Origin: Sphingobium sp. DEHP117
GTDB taxonomy: Bacteria > Pseudomonadota > Alphaproteobacteria > Sphingomonadales > Sphingomonadaceae
Direction: 5' to 3'
Length of the DNA stretch: 64,000 nt
Assembly: GCF_030867385.1 (NCBI RefSeq)
Contig: NZ_JAPFBJ010000002.1
Span: forward strand, 907,001 to 971,000
Below, piece after piece: positions 10,482-18,843 of the stretch (positions within the stretch are counted from its first letter, which is position 1; each line of letters starts with the position of its first letter). Position numbers and translations under genes: made by a program. The notes under the pieces were generated by a model. The model was not told the DNA's origin. It saw only the letters and a list, made by a program, of their open reading frames with translations, and searched no databases.

Positions 10482-11714
10482 TTATTCGATCACGATCAGG
10501 CGGGTCATCTGGGTGAGCAGGTCGACCCCGTCCCACAGGCTATCGAAATTGAGCGCGTGGCCCGGCTTGACAATGCGGGCAATGCCGCGCGGCTGATGCT
10601 GGCCAAGGAAGCCCGCCCAGTCCTCGCGCGTGATGCCGAAGCTGGTGACGGTCTGCCAGTTCTCCGCGATGTGGGGCAGCAGGTCGGCCAGCCCCTCGAT
10701 GCGGTAATCCTCGAAAAACCCGGCCGAGGCCAAAGGCGCGCCGCCTAGTCTGCTCAGGGGCGGGCGGATGACGCGCACCTGATTGTCCGCCGATCCGCCG
10801 ACAACTTCAGCGCCCACCTCGATCGCGGCTGTCTGTTCGGCGAGCAGTTTCGCCACCGCGTCCGCACCTTCGAGCGGGAAGTTCGCGGCCAGCGCCGCGC
10901 CGCGCACCTCGGCCCAGAAGCTCGCGCTTGCCGCATTCGCCGCGTCTTCGCCGCCGCGCCATATCACCGCGCGGGGAGAGGAGCATGCCGCCTGCCCGAA
11001 CCACAGCGAGTCGTTGACGAAGTCCTTGGCCACCGCCGCCTTCTCGTCCGCGGCCAGCCATGCGGCGGCATCGAAGACCGATACGGAATATTTGTTGGGA
11101 AAAACCAGCTCTGTGCCAGTGGGCGCCAGCGGGCTTTGGCGGATGGTCGAAACGGTGGCGTCTCCGCCCCACACCACACGGATGTGGCAGCGCGCGCACA
11201 GCGCATCCGTCACCGCGCGGTCATGCGCATAGCGGATGATGGCGATGCGCGCCCGCACGCTGTCCTCCGCTTCCTCCAGCGCGCCGGAGAGGACGCGCAT
11301 CAGCGCATCGGCCTGATCCCCGCCGCGCGAGGAGACGCGGATGATGTTGACGTTGCCCGCGAGCAGTGAAAGCAGCAACGAGTAGACGAAGATCGTGTCG
11401 ACGTTGGACGGCGCGACATGAAAAGCGAGCCCGCGCGCCACGCGCACCGCCTCTGGATAGGCCTCGGCAAAGCGGACGTTGAGCCGCTTGATGCTCGCCG
11501 CCCGCGCCCAGAAACCCAGCGCCACCAGCTCCGGATATTGCCGCACCGCCGGGTCGCGCAGCAGGCGTCGGCTGAAGTTCTCCATAAAGCTCAGCGCATC
11601 GGGCGCGAAGGGCGGGGCGGGGGTGCGCGCGAACAGCTCGGCAAGGCTGGTGCCCTGGGGCAGGACAACGGAAACCGCGTCGAGCGGGCTGGCAGTAACG
11701 GCCTCGTGGTTCAT
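10482..11714 (-). CDS. LuxC-like acyl-CoA/acyl-protein reductase
   Basis: The 410-residue product resembles LuxC, the NADPH-dependent fatty acyl reductase that releases an aldehyde from an acyl-thioester on its own Cys. The segment FGQAACSSPRAVI matches the LuxC active-site context (Q-A-C-x-S-P), and an aldehyde-dehydrogenase-like nucleotide-binding region precedes it. The start at 11714 overlaps the LuxE-like stop by ATGA; a longer ORF to 11822 is an unsupported extension into that gene. It is the last gene of the eleven-gene minus-strand unit. No luxA/luxB-type luciferase is present, so light production is not implied. The acyl substrate could be a fatty acid or another acid activated by the neighbouring ligase. 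Confidence 0.85.
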   Translation of the reverse strand: MNHEAVTASPLDAVSVVLPQGTSLAELFARTPAPPFAPDALSFMENFSRRLLRDPAVRQYPELVALGFWARAASIKRLNVRFAEAYPEAVRVARGLAFHVAPSNVDTIFVYSLLLSLLAGNVNIIRVSSRGGDQADALMRVLSGALEEAEDSVRARIAIIRYAHDRAVTDALCARCHIRVVWGGDATVSTIRQSPLAPTGTELVFPNKYSVSVFDAAAWLAADEKAAVAKDFVNDSLWFGQAACSSPRAVIWRGGEDAANAASASFWAEVRGAALAANFPLEGADAVAKLLAEQTAAIEVGAEVVGGSADNQVRVIRPPLSRLGGAPLASAGFFEDYRIEGLADLLPHIAENWQTVTSFGITREDWAGFLGQHQPRGIARIVKPGHALNFDSLWDGVDLLTQMTRLIVIE

Positions 11715-12802
11715 GCGGCGGCGCCCTGCGGAATCGGCTGCGCAAAGGTATCGCTGCACCCGCGCACCTCGGCCTTGGGCAGGCGGCCCAGCACCTCGAA
11801 CGTCTTGCCCATGCGCCCGCACGGGCAGTCATCCTCGCCCAACAGGCGGCCCCTGTCTTCGGTCAACAGTGAATGGCCGGGGTAGCTGCGCGGCAGCACC
11901 GAGAGCACCTGAATGACTCCGGCCTCGCCGATCGCGCACTCGCGCCAGTCCTGCGGGTCGCGGATGATGATGTCGGCAAACAGGGGCGCGTGCAGCCTGC
12001 CCGCCTCACACTCCATGAACACGGAGCCGGTCTGCTCGACCATGCCATAGAAATTGTGCACCCGCGCGAATCCGGCGACATCGCGCGCCACGCCCTTGAA
12101 AATGTCGTTCGAGACCTTCTCGGCCTCCAGCTTCTTCCAGCCGCCGCTGTGGATCAGGATCGCGTCGGCGAACGGCAGCTTGCGCCCCGCCGCCTTCAGC
12201 TGCTGGAGGAAATGCTGCCACACCATGAAGGTGAAGCCGAAGGCAAAGATCGGCGAGTCGGGATATTTCTGCACGAAATACTCGATCGACGCCCAGTCCA
12301 GCTCCATCGTCTCGTCTTTCAGCGCAAAACGATGGTCGCGCCCGAAGGTCATCAGACCCAAGATCCCTGCGCCGCGTGCGCTGAAGGTGCGGCGGTCCTT
12401 CACCACGCTGGGGTGGTCGATGATCAGCATTGGCAGGCGCTTCGGCCCGATGAAAGACGTGACGATGCGCGTGAGCGCGCGCGTTTGCAGCTGCGCGGTC
12501 TCTGCATCGAGGAAGATGCGCGAGGGCGCCTGCCCCGTGGTGCCGGAGGAGGTCATCGTCTTGAAGATCTGATCCTGCGGCACGGAGGACAGGCTGTGCA
12601 TTTTGAACATGCTGACCGGCAGGAACGGCGCGACAGACCCGCCGGGCAGCGCATCGGGCGGATAGGCGGAGAGGATGCTGTGATAGGGCGCGCAGGCGGC
12701 GTCATGATGCCGCGTCAATTCGCCCAGTTCACTGCCCAGCAACGCCGCCTTCTCCGCCTTCGCGAGGCCATAAACCGGATGCTCGAAAAATTCCTCGATC
12801 AT
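11711..12802 (-). CDS. LuxE-like acyl-protein synthetase/acyltransferase
   Basis: The 363-residue product has the adenylate-forming signature TSSGTTGQAPS near residue 95 and a C-terminal CPCGR...GR...RGCSD block typical of the LuxE/PaaK group. LuxE activates an acid as acyl-AMP and loads it on a Cys before handing it to LuxC. The C-terminal Cys-rich region is present. The start at 12802 gives an ATGA overlap with the ligase gene upstream; the ORF could be read to 12844, but that extension lies inside the ligase. Tight coupling to LuxC-like, ACP and ligase genes supports one acyl-processing pathway. Confidence 0.85.
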   Translation of the reverse strand: MIEEFFEHPVYGLAKAEKAALLGSELGELTRHHDAACAPYHSILSAYPPDALPGGSVAPFLPVSMFKMHSLSSVPQDQIFKTMTSSGTTGQAPSRIFLDAETAQLQTRALTRIVTSFIGPKRLPMLIIDHPSVVKDRRTFSARGAGILGLMTFGRDHRFALKDETMELDWASIEYFVQKYPDSPIFAFGFTFMVWQHFLQQLKAAGRKLPFADAILIHSGGWKKLEAEKVSNDIFKGVARDVAGFARVHNFYGMVEQTGSVFMECEAGRLHAPLFADIIIRDPQDWRECAIGEAGVIQVLSVLPRSYPGHSLLTEDRGRLLGEDDCPCGRMGKTFEVLGRLPKAEVRGCSDTFAQPIPQGAAA

Positions 12803-14196
12803 GCGGCGCTCCCTGCGGTGGCGGGTTGACCGGCAGCCTCCCACGCCTCATTCAGCGCGGTGGCCGTGATCTTGCCGGTGGCGGAGCGCGCAATGCCGGG
12901 GCAGCAGCGCACCTCAATGCCGCGCGGGGGGAGGGAGAACAGCTCCACCACCTTTTCGCGCACGCGCTGCGCGTCCGCCTCGCCCTCGATCAGGATGCGC
13001 AAACTATCGTCCGTACCGAAGGCGACGGCGCTGTGGCCAAGGTCGCCCAAACGGCGGTCGATCTCCTCCAGGTTGACGCGGAGGCCGTAAATCTTGAGCA
13101 TCCGCGCAGCGCGCCCGGTGATGCGCAGCAGGCCGTCTTCGCCACGCTTGGCGAGGTCGCCGGTCTTGAGCACGCCGCCCAGATCATCACCACGCGCCAG
13201 ATCCTCTGCCGCCAGCGCATAGCCCATCATCACCGAAGGCCCGCGCACGACCATCTCGCCCTCTTCGCCCGCGGCTACTGGCGCGCCGCTATCGTCGAGC
13301 AGGTCGATGGCTACGCCGTCAACCGGCACGCCGATCGCCTCGGGTGCGGCGGCGGCCTGGTCCGGCGGCAGATAGGCGATGCGCGGCCCGGCCTCGGTCT
13401 GGCCATACATGACGAAGAACCGGCGGCTCGTGCGCCCGGCCCAGTCCGCGAAGAAGCTGATGATCCTGGGGTCGAGCCTGCCGCCCGCCTGCGTCAGCGT
13501 CTTGAGGCTCGGGATGTCCAACCCCTTCTCGCCCAAGCGGCGGATCGCCATATAATGAAAAGGCACGCCCGCGATCGAGGTCGCCTCATGGCTGCGCAGT
13601 TCTTCCCAATAGCCCGGCTCCATCACGCTCTTTTGCGTGAGGCAGATGCTGGCGCCCGCCATCAGGTGCGAGTTGATGATCGACATGCCGTAGGAATAGC
13701 TCATCGGCAGGTGGAGCAGCGGGCGCTCGTTCGAGTCAAGGCCAAGATAGGCAGCAATCGCCAGCGCGTTTGCCGCCACGCCGCTGGTCTTCAGCCGCAC
13801 CAGCTTGGGCGAGCCGGTGCTGCCCGACGTGGTGAGCAGCAGGCCGAGGTCGGAATGGAGCGCCACCGGCGCATCGGTGGAGACAGTGCGCTCGCCGCTC
13901 GCCGGATCGAGGATCACATCCGGCCGATACAGCTCCGCCAGCCCGTCGAGCAGCGGCTGCGCCAGCGCGCTTTCGAGCAACAGCGGCACATGCCCGTCCG
14001 CCAGCAGGGCCATATAGGCGGCGACCGAGGGGATGGTGAGCGAGCAGCGCAGCATGACGAGCGCACGCTCCCGCGGCAAGTCTCCGATAATTTCGCGCCC
14101 CAATTGAAGCGCCTCGGCATAGCTCAGGGTGCGGTCCCCATCGCGCAGGCAGGGGCGGCTGGCGTGGGCAGAAAAGGCGTCGGCGAAGCCTGTCAA
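12799..14196 (-). CDS. AMP-forming acyl ligase (ANL superfamily)
   Basis: The 465-residue adenylate-forming enzyme carries TTSGSTGSPK (phosphate-binding loop, near residue 115), YGQTEAGPR (motif A5), GDLAKRGEDG with the ITGRAARMLKIYG hinge, and a C-terminal ARSATGKI with the catalytic Lys. This is a complete set of ANL motifs. It probably activates a carboxylic acid and loads it on the ACP encoded two genes upstream, or on CoA. It overlaps the SDR gene upstream and the LuxE-like gene downstream by ATGA. Substrate specificity cannot be read from the sequence with confidence. Confidence 0.88.
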   Translation of the reverse strand: MTGFADAFSAHASRPCLRDGDRTLSYAEALQLGREIIGDLPRERALVMLRCSLTIPSVAAYMALLADGHVPLLLESALAQPLLDGLAELYRPDVILDPASGERTVSTDAPVALHSDLGLLLTTSGSTGSPKLVRLKTSGVAANALAIAAYLGLDSNERPLLHLPMSYSYGMSIINSHLMAGASICLTQKSVMEPGYWEELRSHEATSIAGVPFHYMAIRRLGEKGLDIPSLKTLTQAGGRLDPRIISFFADWAGRTSRRFFVMYGQTEAGPRIAYLPPDQAAAAPEAIGVPVDGVAIDLLDDSGAPVAAGEEGEMVVRGPSVMMGYALAAEDLARGDDLGGVLKTGDLAKRGEDGLLRITGRAARMLKIYGLRVNLEEIDRRLGDLGHSAVAFGTDDSLRILIEGEADAQRVREKVVELFSLPPRGIEVRCCPGIARSATGKITATALNEAWEAAGQPATAGSAA

Positions 14197-14939
14197 ATAA
14201 CCAGGCCCCCGTCGACGCCGACCACCTGCCCCGTAACATAGCCCGCCATGTCGGAGGCGAGGAAGGTGATCAGCTTGGCCACATCCTCAGCGGTGCCGGG
14301 CCGGCCCATGCCTATGGCGGAGAGCAGCTTCTCGCGTTTTTCCTCGGGCAGATCGGCGATCATGTCCGTGTCGATCACGCCGGGCGCGACCGCGTTGACG
14401 CGGATCTGGCGTGCGGCCAGTTCCTTCGACAGCGAGAGCGTCGCGCCGATAACGCCTGCCTTGCTCGCGCCATAGACAGCCTGCCCGGTATTGCCGAACC
14501 GGCCGATATAGGACGCGACGTTGACGATGCTGCCACCGCCCGCCCGTGCCATCAATCGCGCGCCATATTGCGCGCACAACAGCACGCCGCGCAAATTGGT
14601 GCGCCAGATGTCGTCCATCAGCTCGACCGAGGCCATCTCGATCACCGCATCGCGCAGGATGCCTGCGTTGTTCACGAGGATGTCGAGCTTTTTGCATTCC
14701 TTCTGGATGGTGACGAAGCCCTCGCGCACGGCGGCGGGATCGGTCACATCGAAATAGACGGCACGTGCCCCGTTGCCGATCTCGGCGCAGGTCTGCTCCA
14801 GCGATCCTACCGTGCGGGCGTTGAGCCACACGGTCGCGCCCGCCTCGGCCAGCATCTTCGCGGTGGCAAGGCCGATGCCGCGTCCCGCCCCGGTAACGAG
14901 CGCGATGCGCCCTTCGAGTGCGTCAGGCCGCAGCATCAT
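14193..14939 (-). CDS. SDR-family oxidoreductase (FabG-like)
   Basis: The 248-residue classical SDR has TGAGRGIG at 16-23, NNAG at 90-93 and the catalytic triad Ser143-Tyr156-Lys160 (VASYIG...VYGASK). FabG-type enzymes reduce 3-oxoacyl-ACP with NADPH, which fits the ACP gene just upstream. The start lies inside the 3' end of the ACP gene (17-base overlap), and its stop overlaps the ligase start. Met2 (14936) is an equally possible start. It could alternatively act on a sugar or an aldehyde, but the acyl context favours a beta-keto or aldehyde reduction step. Confidence 0.88.
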   Translation of the reverse strand: MMLRPDALEGRIALVTGAGRGIGLATAKMLAEAGATVWLNARTVGSLEQTCAEIGNGARAVYFDVTDPAAVREGFVTIQKECKKLDILVNNAGILRDAVIEMASVELMDDIWRTNLRGVLLCAQYGARLMARAGGGSIVNVASYIGRFGNTGQAVYGASKAGVIGATLSLSKELAARQIRVNAVAPGVIDTDMIADLPEEKREKLLSAIGMGRPGTAEDVAKLITFLASDMAGYVTGQVVGVDGGLVI

Positions 14940-15153
14940 ATTTGCTTAGGATTTCCCGGATTTTCGCGACCGAAGACATGCCGACGATATCGTCCGTCTC
15001 CAGCATGATGCCGTAGGCGTCTTCCAGCTCGGTCACCAGCGCCATATGGGCAACTGAATCCCACTCGGGGATCGAATTATACTTCAGGTCTTCCGTCACC
15101 TTGTCCGCCGGCAGCATCAGCGATTTGGCGATGAGGTCGATTAGCTTGTCCAT
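14923..15153 (-). CDS. Acyl carrier protein (dedicated, not housekeeping AcpP)
   Basis: The 76-residue acidic protein has the phosphopantetheine site Ser33 in EWDSVAHM, where WDSL/V replaces the DSLDTVE of the fatty-acid-synthesis ACP. This points to a specialised carrier. GGAG lies 7 bases before the ATG. It sits between the hexapeptide acyltransferase and the SDR/ligase/LuxE/LuxC genes, so it is the probable carrier of the acyl group that this cluster activates and reduces. It needs a holo-ACP synthase encoded elsewhere. Confidence 0.9.
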   Translation of the reverse strand: MDKLIDLIAKSLMLPADKVTEDLKYNSIPEWDSVAHMALVTELEDAYGIMLETDDIVGMSSVAKIREILSKYDAAA

Positions 15154-15215
15154 TCTGGTCTCCGGTTAGTGCGCATGGCTGCGCGCCTCTTACTCAATAT
15201 TCGGCAAACGTCCGG

Positions 15216-15698
15216 TTAACTCGCTGGTGCCGCTGGGGTTGCATCCGGCTCGGTCGATGCGCGTGATTTGATGATGCCCCATTTGCCGGTGACGATGCCG
15301 GTTTCCAGCACGCGCGCCGGATTGCCGAACACGATCACGCCCGGAGGTACATCGCGCAGCACCACGCTGCCCGCCGCGACCACGCTGCCGTCGCCGATCG
15401 TCACACCCGGCATGATGAGCGAATGCGCACCGATGTTGCACCGCTCGCCGATGCGGGTTTCCACATGTACGCCGCGCACGGTGTCGTGTGAGAGGATCGA
15501 CGCGCCGAAAACCACCGCGCTGTCCTTGCCGATGACGATGCCCCTGGGGTTGGTCTTGTCCAGCTTGGCAGAGAAGGAGATGGCGCAGCCCTCGGCGATC
15601 TTCATGCCCCAGACCGTGTTGAAATAGACCCGTCGCACGTTCATCAGGGCATTACGCAGTTTGCGGCGAGCCACCGCCGCCATACCGAGCTGAACCAT
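15216..15698 (-). CDS. Left-handed beta-helix (hexapeptide) acyltransferase
   Basis: From ATG 15698 (AAGGGA 6 bases upstream) the product has 160 residues. Hexapeptide repeats run from about residue 40 to 135: IGERCNIG, PGVTIGDGSVVAAGSVV and PPGVIVFGNPARVL, the last being the conserved closing segment of WbbJ/NodL-type acetyltransferases. Such enzymes O- or N-acylate sugars using acetyl-CoA or acyl-ACP. The adjacent ACP gene raises the possibility that the donor is the ACP-bound product of this cluster. An ORF extending to 15839 enters the methyltransferase gene and is not supported. Confidence 0.85.
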   Translation of the reverse strand: MVQLGMAAVARRKLRNALMNVRRVYFNTVWGMKIAEGCAISFSAKLDKTNPRGIVIGKDSAVVFGASILSHDTVRGVHVETRIGERCNIGAHSLIMPGVTIGDGSVVAAGSVVLRDVPPGVIVFGNPARVLETGIVTGKWGIIKSRASTEPDATPAAPAS

Positions 15699-15822
15699 TT
15701 TTATTCCCTTGAGACGCTTTTCCCGTCGGATACGATGCAATAGGGTGCAGTGCAATATGAAACAGGCAAGTGAGGGCTGACCGGGGGTCACTCCCCGGCC
15801 CGCACCGGCACCGGCTGGGCGC

Positions 15823-16545
15823 TTATTTGATCGCGACAAAGCCCTCGAAGCAGATATATTTCATCACCGTGGTGACGTCCTTGAAGCCCGCGCGGGCGAA
15901 CAGATCGAGGTTGCCCTGCGTCGAGAACGGCTCCAGCACGCCCTTGAGGCTGCGCGTCTTGGTGACGATTTCCTCGCAGTTGAAGCCCTGCGAGAGCTTG
16001 AACTCGTTGTACATGCCGACCGCCATGTCCTGAAAACGGGCGTCGGGCGCGCGCACCTTCTCGAACATGATGAGCGCGCCGCCCCAGTTGAGCGCGTTAT
16101 AGAGCTTGTCGAACAGCTGCTGCCGGTCGCGCGGGGGGATGAACTGGATCGTGTAGTAAGAGATGATGAGGTCAGCCGGCTCAAAGTCGAAATGGCGGGC
16201 GTCGTCCTCGATGATGGTGACGGACGGCGTGTCTGCGCAATGCTGGCGCGCCTTCTCGACCATCGGCGCGACCGGATCGATACCCACGAAGCGCGCACCG
16301 TCGCGGTGGGCGTTGTGCCGCGCCACCTTGCGGATCAGCTCGCCGGTCGAGGTGCCGATCTCATAGACCGTGCTGGTCTTGTCGACGAAATAATCGGAAA
16401 GTTGGCAGACCAGATCGTGGCCTGCCTCGTAGAGAGGCACGGACTGGCGGACATGATCGACAAATGTGTCGGCCACCTTGCCGTCGAAGGTCCAGCCCGC
16501 ATTTTGCGCTTCGATATTCTGGCCGACTTTGGCGAATTTCGTCAT
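15823..16545 (-). CDS. CmoA-like class I SAM-dependent methyltransferase
   Basis: The 240-residue Rossmann methyltransferase has VYEIGTSTGEL (motif I, near residue 61) and FVGIDPVAPM (motif II). YYTIQFIPPRDRQQLFDKLYNAL followed in the protein by WGGALIMFEK closely follows the pattern of CmoA, the carboxy-SAM synthase of tRNA wobble modification. Position inside a glycan operon suggests a different target, for example O- or N-methylation of a sugar or acid. Whether the CmoA carboxylate-binding residues are kept was not established. The ATG at 16545 is the natural start. Confidence 0.75.
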   Translation of the reverse strand: MTKFAKVGQNIEAQNAGWTFDGKVADTFVDHVRQSVPLYEAGHDLVCQLSDYFVDKTSTVYEIGTSTGELIRKVARHNAHRDGARFVGIDPVAPMVEKARQHCADTPSVTIIEDDARHFDFEPADLIISYYTIQFIPPRDRQQLFDKLYNALNWGGALIMFEKVRAPDARFQDMAVGMYNEFKLSQGFNCEEIVTKTRSLKGVLEPFSTQGNLDLFARAGFKDVTTVMKYICFEGFVAIK

Positions 16546-16613
16546 GAATAATTCCGATCAATCTCTAGGATTACAGCCGATTATGCGTATTCTGCACCGC
16601 ACAATCAAGCGCG

Positions 16614-16640
16614 TTAAGCCATTAACCCTTTAACCCTTAA
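16614..16640. repeat. Cluster of four TTAA tetramers; three TTAACCC-type units
   Basis: TTAA occurs at 16614, 16622, 16630 and 16637 in the gap between the deacetylase stop and the methyltransferase start. The last three form TTAACCC(T) units. Spacings are 4, 4 and 3 bases, not the 7 of a CtrA box. It may be chance, or a binding site for an unknown factor. Confidence 0.4.
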
Positions 16641-17380
16641 CCACGCACGAGTGTACCCACCGAGCGCAGCAGCTTGCGCGCCCGGAAATACAGCCTTCCC
16701 CCTTCCAGAAAGTTACGCCAGGCAAGGGGTGAGCGAAAATAATGCATGTCTATGCGCGATATGTCGTGCCGGTCATCGGTGCGGCGCGCCTCGGCGAAGC
16801 GGGTGCCGAAGGCGATCGCGTAATGAGAGCCGATCTCGCGGATAACGTCGGCGTCCACTGCGCCATAGGGGGCGGCAAAGGAGGCCGGGGGCGTTCCCAG
16901 CCACGCGCCAAGATCCGCGCCGCTGCCCGCGATCTCATCCGTGCGCGCCTGGCCGGATACCGAGGGCAGGGGCACATGGGTGCGGCCATGCGCGCCGAAT
17001 TCCATGCCTTGCGCGCTCAATGCCGTCAGCTGCTCGCGCGTCATCAGCGGCCGGTTGGTGGGCGGGGCGGTATACCAATCCTCCACCCCGCCGAGCTTGC
17101 GCGTCGGCACAAACATCAGCGCGCTGAGGCCATGCGAAGCAAGGATCGGCACGGCGGTCTCGGCAAAATCGGCGAATGCATCGTCAAAGGTGATGAGTAC
17201 CTTGCGCGCCATGGTGCCCTTGCCCTGATGCCAGGCGAGAAATTCGTCCAGGCGGGCGCTCGTAAATCCGCACCGGCCCAGCATCTCCATCTGCATCGCG
17301 AAGGTGGCGGGCGCGATGTTGGTCGGCCCCGGCGCGTCCGAGATCGAGTGATAAGTGAGGACGAGTGCGCCTTCCGCCAT
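16637..17380 (-). CDS. NodB-type polysaccharide deacetylase
   Basis: From ATG 17380 the product has 247 residues. It begins MAEGALVLTYHSIS, the typical first strand with the His of polysaccharide deacetylases. ITFDDA (near 61-66) gives the catalytic Asp and metal Asp, and FGAHGRTHVPL (near 125-135) the H-x3-H metal ligands. ASFAAPYGAVD is the later Arg-rich-loop equivalent. The start overlaps the stop of the FAD oxidoreductase by one base (TGATG). No signal peptide is seen, so it acts in the cytoplasm or on a lipid-linked sugar at the inner face. The longer ORF to 17464 lies inside the upstream gene. Confidence 0.85.
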   Translation of the reverse strand: MAEGALVLTYHSISDAPGPTNIAPATFAMQMEMLGRCGFTSARLDEFLAWHQGKGTMARKVLITFDDAFADFAETAVPILASHGLSALMFVPTRKLGGVEDWYTAPPTNRPLMTREQLTALSAQGMEFGAHGRTHVPLPSVSGQARTDEIAGSGADLGAWLGTPPASFAAPYGAVDADVIREIGSHYAIAFGTRFAEARRTDDRHDISRIDMHYFRSPLAWRNFLEGGRLYFRARKLLRSVGTLVRG

Positions 17381-18837
17381 CAGTCTTCCACGACGTGATG
17401 CTCGAATTCCTTGCGATGCTCGGCCCAGCGCGCGTGATCGAACCGACCCTGCGAGTCGATGCACTCGACTGCGGCGGCGGACATGGCGAGCGCATGGTGG
17501 GTGTTGTCATGCGCGAACAGGCCCTGCCGCCCGAAGGTCAGCAGCCCGTCGACAGAGCCGACATATTGGTCCAGCACCGCGAAGTGCGTCTCGAAATCGC
17601 GGTCATAGACCGGATAGGCGTGAGACAGGCGCCGCGTGAGCGAGGCCTTGAGCTTCGGCTTGGGCAGGCCAGTCGCCACCAGCCAGTCGCACAGCTTCTG
17701 GCCAAGCTGGTCGTCGCTCATCGCCCATAGGTCTTCGTGCGGATCGCACGGCAGCTCCGCGCACAGCACAGTCTGTCCCTTCGGCTCTGAGGATGCCGAA
17801 TAGTTTTTGGGTTCCGACAGGCGCGAGATCGGCACATTCAATTCCGGGAAATAATGCGCGTCATATTCGGTGTACTGGTCCTGATCGAGCGTGATGTAGA
17901 TCAGGATCATGCCGCGATAGCGCATCTTGTCCGCCGCAGAGAGAACATCGGCGGGCGCGGCCGGTTCCATCATGCGCACCAGCTGCGACAGCGGGATGGT
18001 CGACCAGACATGGTCGGTCTCGATCCGCTGCTCCCCTTGCGCAGTGGCATAGCGCACCGCGCGTACCTTGCCGTCCTCATGCTCGATCGCGCTCACGGAG
18101 GCGCCCATTTGCGCCTGCGCACCTTGTCTTTCCGCGCCAGCCTTCAGCGCCTCGCTGATCAGGCCGAAGCCGGTCTTGGGATAATAGAAAATGCCGGTCT
18201 GCGGCTTCTTGATGCCGGGGAGCTGGCCCAGAACCTTCTTGATGATCTTGGTGATGGAGCTGCCCGAAATGCGGCGGCGGGCGAGCGTCACCGCCAGCTG
18301 CTCCGGCGGCAAGGCCCACAGCTTCTTCATATAGGGATAGTAAAACCCCTCGCACATCGCGGGGCCGAGTTCCTTGTGCAGGATGGTGGCGAAGGTCTCC
18401 GCCTCCGGCGTCGCCGCGCCCTTGCGGAATGGCTTGGTCGCCATGTCCTTCAACAGCGAGAGCGCAAAGCCCTTGGGCATCTTCATCAGCAGGTCCGCAG
18501 GCTTCAGCGGAAAGTGAATCCAGCTCCCTTTGAGGCGGATGCGGCCGTGGCGTGGGCGGGTGAGCAGGTCATCGCCCAGCAGGCCACGGATCATGGCGAG
18601 GATTGCGGGGTCGCTCGCCGGGTGCAGGCGGTGGCTGCCATAATCGCAATGCACGCCGTCATGCAGAAAGCTGCCTGAATTGCCGCCTACGGTCGTGCCG
18701 CGCTCCAGAAGGATCGGCTTTGCCTTGCCGCTCTCGCTCAACATATAGGCCGCGCCGACGCCTGCCGGGCCGCCGCCCAAAATCGTCACGCGTGGGCCGG
18801 CGTCTGCGGGAAAGGAAGGGGAGGGAGCGGAGGTCAT
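17380..18837 (-). CDS. FAD-dependent oxidoreductase, protoporphyrinogen oxidase/UDP-galactopyranose mutase-like
   Basis: The 485-residue flavoprotein has a dinucleotide site GGGPAGVGAAY at 21-31, then ERGTTVGGNSG and a GSHRLHP segment, the layout of amine-oxidase-type and UGM-type enzymes. The C-terminal FAD-contacting region (FGRQGLFAHDNTHHAL) is present. It resembles the second half of the fusion at 5413-7860 in order of motifs, so the locus carries two enzymes of this type. Overlap with the deacetylase (TGATG) and a 6-base gap from the YbhN-like gene place it mid-operon. Heme synthesis is unlikely given the context; sugar or lipid conversion is the better guess. Confidence 0.82.
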   Translation of the reverse strand: MTSAPSPSFPADAGPRVTILGGGPAGVGAAYMLSESGKAKPILLERGTTVGGNSGSFLHDGVHCDYGSHRLHPASDPAILAMIRGLLGDDLLTRPRHGRIRLKGSWIHFPLKPADLLMKMPKGFALSLLKDMATKPFRKGAATPEAETFATILHKELGPAMCEGFYYPYMKKLWALPPEQLAVTLARRRISGSSITKIIKKVLGQLPGIKKPQTGIFYYPKTGFGLISEALKAGAERQGAQAQMGASVSAIEHEDGKVRAVRYATAQGEQRIETDHVWSTIPLSQLVRMMEPAAPADVLSAADKMRYRGMILIYITLDQDQYTEYDAHYFPELNVPISRLSEPKNYSASSEPKGQTVLCAELPCDPHEDLWAMSDDQLGQKLCDWLVATGLPKPKLKASLTRRLSHAYPVYDRDFETHFAVLDQYVGSVDGLLTFGRQGLFAHDNTHHALAMSAAAVECIDSQGRFDHARWAEHRKEFEHHVVED

Positions 18838-18843
18838 GAGGGA

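Noticed and set aside
10482..12802. Bioluminescence (lux) operon
   Set aside because: LuxC- and LuxE-like genes are present, but no luxA, luxB or luxD homologue is, and the setting is a glycan locus.
12826..14241. Plus-strand frame (471 codons) opposite the ANL ligase
   Set aside because: The ligase carries every family motif; the opposite frame has none.
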